Assembly (NCBI RefSeq): GCF_014197145.1 | Contig: NZ_JACIEZ010000002.1 | Span: 434,001-498,000 of the forward strand | Length of the DNA: 64,000 nucleotides | Reading direction: 5' to 3' | From: Gellertiella hungarica | Lineage (GTDB): Bacteria; Pseudomonadota; Alphaproteobacteria; Rhizobiales; Rhizobiaceae | In this document: positions 56,959 to 64,000 of the stretch, in pieces | Layout of the letters: the number at the start of each line of letters is the position of its first letter | How positions within the stretch are numbered: the first letter of the stretch is position 1 | Translations under genes and position numbers: made by a program | Notes under the pieces: generated by a model | Databases searched by the model: none | What the model was told of the DNA's origin: nothing | Seen by the model: the letters and a program-made list of their open reading frames with translations, nothing else

Positions 56959-57618
56959 GTGGCGCTGAAAAAGGACTATCCCGTGCTGGACCTGCTTTCC
57001 GGGCCGGAGGAAGGGCATGCGCTCTCGGCGCTTGCCGATCCGGCTCACCCGCAATGGGCTGCGCTGCTCGACTGGCAGCAGAGGCTCTGGCCCGGCCTCG
57101 GCCCGAAGGGCGAAGCGGCCATGTTCCTGAACCAGCTGGGATTCTTCATCGGCGTTGCGCTGATGACGGCGGGACCCCGCGGCGTGGGCGGCGCGGAAAC
57201 GCGGTCCGCAAGCTATCGCCTCCTGCCGCCCGGCGGGTCGTCGTCAGCCGGCCTTGTCCGCTTGCACCTCAAGGTTCCGGAACGGGGCGCGGAGGAGCAT
57301 GTGGTGTCGGTTCTGGGTGATCCGGTTGCGGGCCTTGCCGTGCGGGCGCGCATGGGAAGGGGTGGCCTCTGGCGGGTTCTCGCCGATGGCATTGCGCTCG
57401 GCCTTCTGGACTGCGGCCGGCGAACCGGCCGGCTGGAAGAGGCGCGGCACCTCTTTGAAAGGATCGCGAAGCAGCAGGGCTCACCGCTTGCCAATCGGCA
57501 GCTGCGCTGGCCAGAAGCGGAAGAAACCGGCCTGCTGCAGCGTGGCGGCTGCTGCCGGATCCATGAGGCGGGCGAGCCCCTCTGCCCGGGTTGCGTTCTT
57601 TTCCGACGCAGGGGATGA
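56959..57618 (+). CDS. FhuF-like ferric-siderophore reductase
   Basis: 219 residues, GTG start 7 nt after AAAGGA. Seen: a C-terminal cysteine motif CC-RIHEAGEPL-C-PG-C, i.e. CC-x9-C-x2-C, ending VLFRRRG, which resembles the 2Fe-2S motif of FhuF proteins that reduce iron from hydroxamate siderophores in the cytoplasm. The spacing is one residue shorter than the CC-x10-C-x2-C I remember for FhuF. No signal or membrane segment. No siderophore transporter adjoins it. I see no iron operator in its short upstream region. Confidence 0.62.
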   Translation: MALKKDYPVLDLLSGPEEGHALSALADPAHPQWAALLDWQQRLWPGLGPKGEAAMFLNQLGFFIGVALMTAGPRGVGGAETRSASYRLLPPGGSSSAGLVRLHLKVPERGAEEHVVSVLGDPVAGLAVRARMGRGGLWRVLADGIALGLLDCGRRTGRLEEARHLFERIAKQQGSPLANRQLRWPEAEETGLLQRGGCCRIHEAGEPLCPGCVLFRRRG

Positions 57619-57659
57619 CGGCCCAGGGGGCGGCCTATGCCCGCCCCCTGGGCCTGCTG

Positions 57660-58013
57660 TCATTTCAGCCGGAAATCGAAGTGCTTGCGCACCTTTTCCT
57701 CGATCTTCCACGTGCCCTTGAAATCATGCTCGACCACGAAGGCATCGCCAGCCTGAACGGTGACGGGCGTGCCGCCATCGGGGGTGATCACGATCCGCCC
57801 TTCGATCATGTGGACGAATTCATAGGCGGAATAGGTGGCGTGATAGGTGCCGGGGGTGCATTCCCATACCCCCGAGGCCATGGTGCCGTCCGACGAGGTG
57901 TGCAGTGCCCAGGTCTTCATGGACGGGTTGCCGTCGACCACCACCCAGCCCTCGAGATCGTTGGTATCGGGCTCGATGCCTGCGGTGTCGCCAAGGCGCG
58001 TTACGGTCTGCAT
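57660..58013 (-). CDS. Cupin domain protein (DUF861/cupin_3 type)
   Basis: 117-residue single-domain beta-barrel. Seen: GVWECTPGTYHATYSAYEFVHMIEG, the cupin motif 1 equivalent, and VQAGDAFVVEHDFKGTWKIEEKVRKHF, the EutQ/cupin_3 ending. AGGAGG lies 9 nt before the ATG. Often small-molecule binding or isomerising, but function is unknown here. A 62-bp gap separates it from the DUF475 gene upstream, so they may be co-transcribed. Confidence 0.85.
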   Translation of the reverse strand: MQTVTRLGDTAGIEPDTNDLEGWVVVDGNPSMKTWALHTSSDGTMASGVWECTPGTYHATYSAYEFVHMIEGRIVITPDGGTPVTVQAGDAFVVEHDFKGTWKIEEKVRKHFDFRLK

Positions 58014-58075
58014 GAAAAAAGTCCTCCTGATGGTATCGGGAGGACTTCTAGTCGGATTGCCGGCGGAGCGGCGGT

Positions 58076-59161
58076 CTAAATACGACGGAGTGCTTCTTCC
58101 GTCTCCTGCTCGCCTTCCCCTTCGGGATGGAGCCTGTTGTACCTTATCGACGCCAGCAAGGAGATGCCGATCAGACCGGCACCGGCGAGGCCGGTGATGA
58201 CCTCCGGGATGTGGAAGAGCGTCTGCACATACATGATCACGGAGAGGATCACGATGGCCCAGAAGGCCCCGTGCTCGAGATAGCGGTATTCCGCAAGCGT
58301 TCCCTTTTCCACCAGCATGATGGTCATCGAGCGCACATACATCGCCCCGATCCCGAGGCCGATGGCGATGATGAAGAGGTTGTTGGTGAGTGCAAAGGCG
58401 CCGATCACGCCGTCGAAGGAGAAGCTCGCATCCAGCACCTCGAGATAGATGAAGGCACCGAGGCCGCCTCGCGCTGCCGCCGACATCGTCTCCTGCGAAT
58501 AGTCGAGCAGACCGCCCAGCACCTCGACCGCGAGGAAGGTCAGAAGTCCGTAGATCGAGGCATAGACGAAGGCGACCGATTCCTCGCCCTCGAGCAGCGA
58601 GGAGAACAAGAGCACAAGGATCAGCACGAGTGCTATCTCGATGCCCTTGACCGTCGCGATCCGCGCCATCCGCTTCTCGATGAAGGCGATCCAGTGAACG
58701 TCTTTCTCGTGGTTGAAGAAGTAGGTTAGGCCCACCATCAGCAGGAACGTACCGCCGAAGGCGGCAATCGGCAGATGCGCGTCGGTCATGATGCGCGCAT
58801 AGTCGTCGGGTCTCGCCGCGGCCATGACAAGGGCATCGATCGGGCCGATATGGGCGGCAATGGCCACGATCGCCAGCGGGAAGACGATGCGCATGCCGAA
58901 GACGGCGATGACGATGCCCCATGTCAGGAAGCGGTGCTGCCAGACCGGGGTCATGTCCTTGAGCTTGTTGGCGTTGACGATCGCATTGTCGAAGGACAGC
59001 GAGATTTCCAGCACCGCGAGAACAAGGCAGATGAAGAATACGGTGGCCGTGCCGCCGATCGTGCCGGTATTCACCCAGCCCAGGACGGCGCCAAGCACCA
59101 GACCGAAGGCCGTGACGATGAACGCCCACTTGAAGTAATGCAGAAGAGTGTTCTGTGTCAT
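58076..59161 (-). CDS. DUF475 / TerC-superfamily membrane protein
   Basis: 361 residues with about nine hydrophobic helices. Seen: the two inverted-repeat signatures ISLSFDNAIVNANKL near residue 55 and ASFSFDGVIGAFALTNN near residue 240, whose aspartates form the presumed cation site of the TerC superfamily, and a conserved LLEGEESVAF. Family members are linked to manganese or other metal export and tellurite resistance. I looked for a yybP-ykoY manganese riboswitch upstream and did not see its conserved GGGGAGTAGCC core. Confidence 0.85.
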   Translation of the reverse strand: MTQNTLLHYFKWAFIVTAFGLVLGAVLGWVNTGTIGGTATVFFICLVLAVLEISLSFDNAIVNANKLKDMTPVWQHRFLTWGIVIAVFGMRIVFPLAIVAIAAHIGPIDALVMAAARPDDYARIMTDAHLPIAAFGGTFLLMVGLTYFFNHEKDVHWIAFIEKRMARIATVKGIEIALVLILVLLFSSLLEGEESVAFVYASIYGLLTFLAVEVLGGLLDYSQETMSAAARGGLGAFIYLEVLDASFSFDGVIGAFALTNNLFIIAIGLGIGAMYVRSMTIMLVEKGTLAEYRYLEHGAFWAIVILSVIMYVQTLFHIPEVITGLAGAGLIGISLLASIRYNRLHPEGEGEQETEEALRRI

Positions 59162-59347
59162 GGTTATGGTAAAACCCTGACGGCAGGAAAAGCAAAGGTA
59201 CCGACATCACGGGAGCGCCGAAACTTCCCGCCAGAGGGGCCCGGTACCGGGTGAGGGGCCGTCCGCCCGCGAAATAGCCGCCGGACCGGACACAACCCTG
59301 TAAGTAGCCAAGATTGCTGCCCGGTCAAGCGTCAAGATCGCGCGACG

Positions 59348-60136
59348 TCAGGCAATGGCCAGGCTCACACCGTTTCTTTCGAGCATGGCGAGGATATCCT
59401 CCGGGGGAGAACGGTCGGTGACGAGCATGTCATAGGCCGACGCCTCCATCGGCACGATCGGTGCGCTGCGGCCGAACTTGGCGCTGTCGGCCACGACAAC
59501 GCGCCTCTCCGCGCGCGCTCCCGCCTCCCGCGAAAGCTCTGCCTCTTCCATGTCGGCCAGCATGAAGCCGGATGCGGCATTGACCGCTGTCGTGGACAGG
59601 ATCGCCAGCTTCAGGTGAAAGCGCCGGACGAAGGAAACGGCCTCGGCGCCAAAGGCACCCGCGTCGTGCGGGCGCAGCTCGCCGCCGGCAAGGAAGATCC
59701 TGTTGCCGTTCCGGCCCACCAGCGTATGCGCGACCGCGACCGAATTGGTGACGACCGTCAGGTCCCGGTGTTTCTGAAGCGCCACGGCGATGAAGGCCGT
59801 CGTGGAGCCTATATCGAGGAAGAGGCTGTCTCCATCGGCCACCAGCTCTGCCACCCGCGCGGCAATCGCACGCTTGGCATCCGCATTCTCGCCCATGCGG
59901 AAATGGAGCGGCTGCTCGCCGCCGCTCTCCTTCAGGTGAACTCCGCCATGAACCTTCACCACAAGCCCTTCCGCCTCCAGCGCGCGGATGTTGCGGCGGA
60001 TCGTTTCCTCCGACACCCGGAGCCGCTGCGCGAGAAAGGGTATGCGGCCGGAGCCGCCGGCCAGTCTGAGTTCGTCGAGAATCTCCCGCTCCCGGTGATT
60101 GGCCGCTCGGGACGTGGGGCTGGAGGGATCGATCAT
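59348..60136 (-). CDS. DeoR-family transcriptional regulator
   Basis: 262 residues: DeoR HTH (RIPFLAQRLRVSEETIRRNI, then LEAEGLVVKVHGGVHL) and the C-terminal sugar-phosphate sensor domain (LFLDIGSTTAFIAVALQ, LTVVTNSVAVAHTL, VVVADSAKFG). Usually represses a catabolic operon until a phosphorylated metabolite binds. It is divergent from a kinase plus dehydrogenase operon across a 167-bp gap with repeated TGTGGAT motifs, so the kinase product is an attractive ligand. Confidence 0.9.
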   Translation of the reverse strand: MIDPSSPTSRAANHREREILDELRLAGGSGRIPFLAQRLRVSEETIRRNIRALEAEGLVVKVHGGVHLKESGGEQPLHFRMGENADAKRAIAARVAELVADGDSLFLDIGSTTAFIAVALQKHRDLTVVTNSVAVAHTLVGRNGNRIFLAGGELRPHDAGAFGAEAVSFVRRFHLKLAILSTTAVNAASGFMLADMEEAELSREAGARAERRVVVADSAKFGRSAPIVPMEASAYDMLVTDRSPPEDILAMLERNGVSLAIA

Positions 60137-60159
60137 CTGTTGGCTTTCCTGCGGCGTCC

Positions 60160-60237
60160 TGTGGATTCAGGCAATCATCCAGCCCAAGAATCAACAAAAA
60201 TCCACACAAAGTCAAATCCACGAGTGGTAATGTGGAT
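60160..60237. promoter_or_regulatory. Four TGTGGAT repeats, candidate DeoR operator
   Basis: TGTGGAT lies at 60160-60166 and 60231-60237; its reverse complement ATCCACA at 60200-60206 and ATCCAC at 60216-60221. A TTGACA (60243-60248) follows closely and could be the -35 element of the kinase operon. Assignment to the adjacent DeoR protein is inference. Confidence 0.5.
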
Positions 60238-60303
60238 ATTTCTTGACAGAACCAGGTATTCGCGGAACCTTTCGCTTCAACAAGCATAAGCAAGGGAACA
60301 GCC

Positions 60304-61182
60304 ATGAGTGCCTCGCCTGACCGGGAGATCAGGGCGCTGCCGCTATGGGACGGCGAAATCACCGTCCGTCCGTTGAGCGGCGGCATTACCAATCGGAATT
60401 ATCTGGTGGAGGACCGCAGCCGCCGCGCCGTCGTCCGCCTCGGGGCCGACATTCCCGTGCATCATATCCGCAGGGACAACGAGCTGGCCGCCAGCCGCGC
60501 GGCCCATGCGGCCGGCCTTTCTCCCCGTGTCCTGCATCATCAGCCCGGCCTGCTGGTGCTGGATTACATCGATGCGCATGCCCTGACGCCCAAGGAGGTG
60601 AGAGCGCCTTCGATGCTGGAACGCATCGTGCCGCTGATCCGCAGTTGCCACCGGGAAATACCGAAGCATTTCCGCGGGGCCGCCGCCGTCTTCTGGGTTT
60701 TTCATGTGGTGCGCGATTATGCGGGCGAGCTGGCGGACCGGCAGAGCCGACATCGGCCGCTGCTGGCCGAGCTCATGGACAAGGCGGATCGGCTGGAAAA
60801 GGCCGCCGGCCCCTTCGAGATCGTGTTCGGTCACAACGACCTGCTGGCCGCCAACCTTCTCGATGACGGCAATCGGCTCTGGCTGATCGACTGGGACTAT
60901 GCAGGCTTCAACACGCCGCTTTTCGATCTTGGCGGGCTTGCTTCAAACAACGAGCTTTCGCCGGCCGATGAACGCAGGATGCTGGAGCTCTATTACGAAC
61001 GGCCGGTCTCCGACGAGCTCATCCGCCGCTACGAGGCGATGAAATGCGCCTCGCTGCTGCGCGAGACCATGTGGAGCATGATCTCCGAGATCCATTCTAC
61101 GCTCGATTTCGACTACGCCGCCTATACGGCGGAAAATCTTCAGCGCTTCGAGCGCGCCTACGACACCTTCTCGCACATGTAA
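60304..61182 (+). CDS. Choline/ethanolamine kinase-like phosphotransferase
   Basis: 292-residue aminoglycoside-phosphotransferase/choline-kinase fold. Seen: N-terminal glycine-rich PLSGGITNRNYLVED, the catalytic Brenner motif FGHNDLLAANLL near residue 176, and the metal-binding LIDWDYAGFNTPLFDLGG. Likely phosphorylates a small amino alcohol; the true substrate is unknown. It starts a two-gene operon, 11 bp before a dimethylglycine-dehydrogenase-like gene, under a divergent DeoR regulator. Confidence 0.82.
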   Translation: MSASPDREIRALPLWDGEITVRPLSGGITNRNYLVEDRSRRAVVRLGADIPVHHIRRDNELAASRAAHAAGLSPRVLHHQPGLLVLDYIDAHALTPKEVRAPSMLERIVPLIRSCHREIPKHFRGAAAVFWVFHVVRDYAGELADRQSRHRPLLAELMDKADRLEKAAGPFEIVFGHNDLLAANLLDDGNRLWLIDWDYAGFNTPLFDLGGLASNNELSPADERRMLELYYERPVSDELIRRYEAMKCASLLRETMWSMISEIHSTLDFDYAAYTAENLQRFERAYDTFSHM

Positions 61183-61193
61183 AAGGACCCGCC

Positions 61194-63641
61194 ATGAAGG
61201 AACTTCCCTCTACGGCCAAGATCGTCGTCATCGGCGGCGGCATCATCGGCTGCTCCACGGCCTATCACCTCGCCAAGCTCGGCTTTACGGATACGGTGCT
61301 GCTGGAGCGCAAGAAACTGACTTCAGGCACGACCTTCCATGCGGCGGGCCTTGTCGGCCAGCTGCGCACCAGCGCCAACATCACCCAGCTGCTCGGCTAT
61401 TCCGTCAATCTCTACAAGACGCTGGAGGCCGAAACGGGCCTAGGCACCGGCTGGAAGATGAACGGCGGGCTTCGCCTTGCCTGCAACCAGGAGCGCTGGA
61501 CGGAAGTGAAGCGCCAGGCGACGACCGCCCAGTCCTTCGGTCTGGACATGCAGCTTCTCACGCCGAAGGAGGCCCAGGAGCTCTGGCCGCTGATGACCAT
61601 CGACGATCTGGTCGGTGCCGCATTCCTGCCGACCGACGGACAGGCAAACCCCTCCGACATCACCCAGGCGCTCGCCAAGGGTGCCCGCATGGCCGGCGCC
61701 TCGATCTTCGAGGATACGGAAGTGCTCGATCTCGAGATCGACAAGGGCCGCATCCGCGCCGTGATTACCGAGCGCGGCCGGATCGAATGCGAGAAGGTGG
61801 TGGTCTGCGCCGGCCAGTGGACCCGCAGCTTTGCCGCCCGCTACGGTGTCAACGTGCCGCTCGTCTCGGTCGAGCACCAGTATATGGTGACGGAGGCCTT
61901 CGGCGTGCCTTCGAACCTGCCGACGCTGCGCGACCCGGACAGGCTTACCTATTACAAGGAAGAGGTGGGCGGTCTGGTGATGGGCGGTTACGAGCCGAAC
62001 CCGATCCCCTGGGCCATGGATGGAATCCCGAAGGATTTCCACTACACGCTGCTCTCCTCCAACTTCGATCACTTCGAGCAGATCATGGAGCTTTCGCTCG
62101 GCCGCGTGCCGGCCCTGGAAACGGCGGGCATCAAGCAGCTTATCAACGGGCCGGAAAGCTTCACGCCCGATGGCAACTTCATTCTCGGTGAGGCGCCGGA
62201 GCTGAAGAATTTCTTCGTCGGCGCGGGCTTCAATGCCTTTGGCATCGCGTCCGGCGGCGGCGCGGGCATGGCGCTTGCCGAATGGGTGGCGAAGGGCGAA
62301 CCGCCCTACGATCTGTGGCCGGTCGATATCCGCCGCTTCGGTCGTCCCCATTTCGATACGGACTGGGTGCGCACCCGCACGCTGGAGGCCTATGGCAAGC
62401 ACTACACGCTCGCCTTCCCGCATGAGGAACATTCGAGCGGCCGCCCCTGCCGCAAGTCGCCGCTCTATGACCGGCTGAAGGCGCAGGGCGCCTGCTTCGG
62501 CGAAAAGCTCGGCTGGGAACGGCCGAACTGGTTTGCCGATCTTGCCGCCGGCGAAGAGCCGAAGGATGTCTATACCTACGAACGCCAGAACTGGTTCCAC
62601 GCCGTCGGCCGGGAACACAGGGCCGTGCGCGAGGCGGCCGTCATCTTCGACCAGACCTCCTTTGCCAAATTCGTGCTGAAGGGGAGGGATGCGCAGGAAG
62701 CCCTCTCCTGGATTGCGGCGAACGATGTGGCAAAGCCGGTGGGCTCGCTCGTCTATACCCAGATGCTGAACGACAAGGGCGGCATCGAATGCGACCTTAC
62801 CGTCGCCCGCGTTGCCGAGAACGAATATTACATCGTCACCGGCACGGGCTTTGCCACCCATGATTTCGACTGGATCGCCAGGAACATTCCCGAAGGCCTG
62901 CATGCGGAGCTGGTGGATGTCACCTCCGGCTGGTCGGTGCTGTCGCTGATGGGGCCGAAGGCGCGGACGATACTCGAGAAGGTGACGCGCTCTGACGTTT
63001 CCAATGCCGCCTTCCCCTTCGGCACGGTCAGGACCATCGGCATTGCCGGTTGCCCTGTCCGGGCGCTGCGGGTCACCTATGTGGGCGAGCTTGGCTACGA
63101 GCTGCATCTGCCGGTGGAATATGCCACAACGGTCTACGAAGCCCTGATGGCGGCTGGCCGCGAGGATGGCCTCGTCAATGCCGGTTACCGCGCCATCGAA
63201 AGCTGCCGCCTGGAAAAATTCTATCGCGCCTGGGGCTCGGATATCGGCCCCGACCACACGCCTGTCGAAGCCGGTCTCGGCTGGGCGGTAAAGCTGAAGA
63301 AGGGGACGCCCTTCAAGGGCCGTGCCGCCATCGAGGCGCAGGTGAAGGGCGGTGTGAAGAAGATGCTCGCCTGCTTCGTGCCCGATGATCCCGATACGGT
63401 CCTGCTCGGGCGCGAGACGATCTACCGCGACGGCAAGCGGGTCGGCTGGCTCACCGGCGGCGGCTTCGGCTACACCGTCGGAAAGGCGATCGGTATCGGC
63501 TATGTCCGCAATCCCGAGGGCGTGACGGAGGATTTCGTCCTTTCCGGCACCTACGAACTCGACGTCGCCATGACCCGCATCCCCTGCAAGGTCAGCCTGA
63601 AGCCGCTCTACGATCCCTCGATGAGCCGCATCAAGGGCTGA
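61194..63641 (+). CDS. Dimethylglycine/sarcosine dehydrogenase-like FAD-GcvT protein
   Basis: 815 residues. Seen: FAD motif AKIVVIGGGIIGCSTAYHLA at residue 8, the FAD-linking region SGTTFHAAGLVGQLR, VGAGFNAFGIASGGGAGMAL near residue 340, then a C-terminal GcvT/aminomethyltransferase half (SGWSVLSLMGPKART, VTYVGELGYELHLP, GYRAIESCRLEKFYRAWG) that binds tetrahydrofolate. Such enzymes demethylate N-methyl amines and pass the C1 unit to folate. Substrate unproven; the kinase neighbour is unusual for plain dimethylglycine. AAAAGGA precedes the ATG. Confidence 0.9.
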   Translation: MKELPSTAKIVVIGGGIIGCSTAYHLAKLGFTDTVLLERKKLTSGTTFHAAGLVGQLRTSANITQLLGYSVNLYKTLEAETGLGTGWKMNGGLRLACNQERWTEVKRQATTAQSFGLDMQLLTPKEAQELWPLMTIDDLVGAAFLPTDGQANPSDITQALAKGARMAGASIFEDTEVLDLEIDKGRIRAVITERGRIECEKVVVCAGQWTRSFAARYGVNVPLVSVEHQYMVTEAFGVPSNLPTLRDPDRLTYYKEEVGGLVMGGYEPNPIPWAMDGIPKDFHYTLLSSNFDHFEQIMELSLGRVPALETAGIKQLINGPESFTPDGNFILGEAPELKNFFVGAGFNAFGIASGGGAGMALAEWVAKGEPPYDLWPVDIRRFGRPHFDTDWVRTRTLEAYGKHYTLAFPHEEHSSGRPCRKSPLYDRLKAQGACFGEKLGWERPNWFADLAAGEEPKDVYTYERQNWFHAVGREHRAVREAAVIFDQTSFAKFVLKGRDAQEALSWIAANDVAKPVGSLVYTQMLNDKGGIECDLTVARVAENEYYIVTGTGFATHDFDWIARNIPEGLHAELVDVTSGWSVLSLMGPKARTILEKVTRSDVSNAAFPFGTVRTIGIAGCPVRALRVTYVGELGYELHLPVEYATTVYEALMAAGREDGLVNAGYRAIESCRLEKFYRAWGSDIGPDHTPVEAGLGWAVKLKKGTPFKGRAAIEAQVKGGVKKMLACFVPDDPDTVLLGRETIYRDGKRVGWLTGGGFGYTVGKAIGIGYVRNPEGVTEDFVLSGTYELDVAMTRIPCKVSLKPLYDPSMSRIKG

Positions 63642-63648
63642 GAGGGGG

Positions 63649-63674
63649 AGAGGGGCGCTTCATGCGCCCCTCTT
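63649..63674 (+). terminator. Terminator between convergent genes
   Basis: A 10-bp perfect stem (63649-63658 with 63664-63673), 5-nt loop, followed by TTCCTTTC on the plus strand. Confidence 0.7.
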
Positions 63675-63678
63675 CCTT

Positions 63679-64000
63679 TCACGAATTGATGCGATAGAAC
63701 TTCTTGTACCAGTCGACAAAGCGCTCAACGCCCGTTTCGATGGGAGTATTCGGGTTGAAGCCGACCCAGCTTTCCAGGGCAGTCGTGTCCGACGACGTTG
63801 CCGGCACGTCGCCAGGCTGCATCGGCAAGAAATTCTTCATCGCCTCCCGCCCCATGGCCTTCTCCAGCGCTGCGATGAAATCCATAAGCTTCACCGGCTG
63901 GCTGTTGCCGATGTTGAAGATGCGGTAAGGCGCGTTGCTGATGGACGGGTCCGGCTGTGCGGGATCGTAGCCCGGGTCCGGCGTCGCCGGCTTGTCGCTG
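63679..64000 (-). CDS. lpsL: UDP-glucuronate 4-epimerase-like protein, 5' end beyond the window
   Basis: Only the C-terminal 106 residues are present. Seen: YRIFNIGNSQPVKLMDFIAA, LEKAMGREAMKNFLPMQPGD, VPATSSDTTALESWVGFNPN and VERFVDWYKKFYRIN, the typical end of nucleotide-sugar epimerases of the LpsL/UDP-glucuronate epimerase type that make UDP-galacturonate for lipopolysaccharide. The NAD-binding half lies outside, so the exact sugar specificity is inferred. Confidence 0.85.
   Translation of the reverse strand, partial: SDKPATPDPGYDPAQPDPSISNAPYRIFNIGNSQPVKLMDFIAALEKAMGREAMKNFLPMQPGDVPATSSDTTALESWVGFNPNTPIETGVERFVDWYKKFYRINS

Noticed and set aside
57660-59210. Single 516-codon minus-strand frame across the cupin and DUF475 genes
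   Set aside because: Its first part is out of frame with the DUF475 protein, which is clearly coded in another frame. Only the last 117 codons (the cupin) are real.
59162-59347. Possible yybP-ykoY manganese riboswitch before the DUF475 gene
   Set aside because: The conserved GGGGAGTAGCC-like core and its partner loop are absent, although the gene family made it worth checking.

Overview
The window reads as a chromosomal segment of a high-GC alphaproteobacterium of the Rhizobiales, most likely a Rhizobiaceae. Grounds: an Rrf2-type RirA iron regulator with matching operators, a BcsN-type cellulose operon, a PdhS/CbrA-class cell-cycle kinase with a CtrA-like box, a tRNA-His without the extra 5' G, and an lpsL-like epimerase. 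From memory, the order aceA / putrescine ABC transporter / acetoacetyl-CoA synthetase / cbrA / phaP / mmsA / fbpA / rirA / dpp follows a Sinorhizobium meliloti chromosome segment; I could not check this. I saw no insertion sequence, phage, CRISPR array or integration site.

0-8.5 kb: the zwf-pgl-edd Entner-Doudoroff operon (edd cut by the left edge), a glutamine-synthetase-like/FAD-oxidase pair (puuA/puuB type), a BaiN-type flavoprotein and a possible small membrane protein. 8.5-20.4 kb: acetate and storage-carbon functions. These are isocitrate lyase with a divergent RamB-type regulator, a PotFGHI polyamine importer, acetoacetyl-CoA synthetase, a strong small-RNA candidate and a double-length iron-type ABC permease. 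20.4-25 kb: a large PAS histidine kinase of the DivJ/PleC/PdhS family behind a CtrA-like site, a phasin gene and tRNA-His.

25-33.3 kb: a cellulose operon bcsA-bcsB-TPR protein-bcsN with no endoglucanase gene. 33.3-39.6 kb: a LysR regulator divergent from mmsA, then fbpA and rirA facing away from each other with two perfect TGA-N9-TCA iron operators between them, then a beta-barrel protein and a lipoprotein of unknown role. 40-45.6 kb: a complete dppABCDF peptide importer with a perfect 12-bp hairpin after dppA.

45.7-64 kb is the accessory-looking part: a GMC oxidoreductase, a small secreted protein, an unusual two-gene unit (a PLP DSD1-like enzyme plus an MFS transporter fused to a sugar-lactone oxidase) divergent from a TetR regulator, a second puuA/puuB-type pair behind a long structured leader, a DadA-like dehydrogenase, a FhuF-like reductase, a cupin, a DUF475 membrane protein, and a DeoR-controlled kinase plus dimethylglycine-dehydrogenase-like unit. 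The right edge cuts an lpsL-like epimerase.

Most of the window is central and nitrogen metabolism under local regulators. The least explained parts are the MFS-lactone oxidase fusion with its partner, the DeoR/kinase/DMGDH-like unit, the small-RNA candidate at 18.5 kb, and the structured regions at 36.0 and 55.3 kb.
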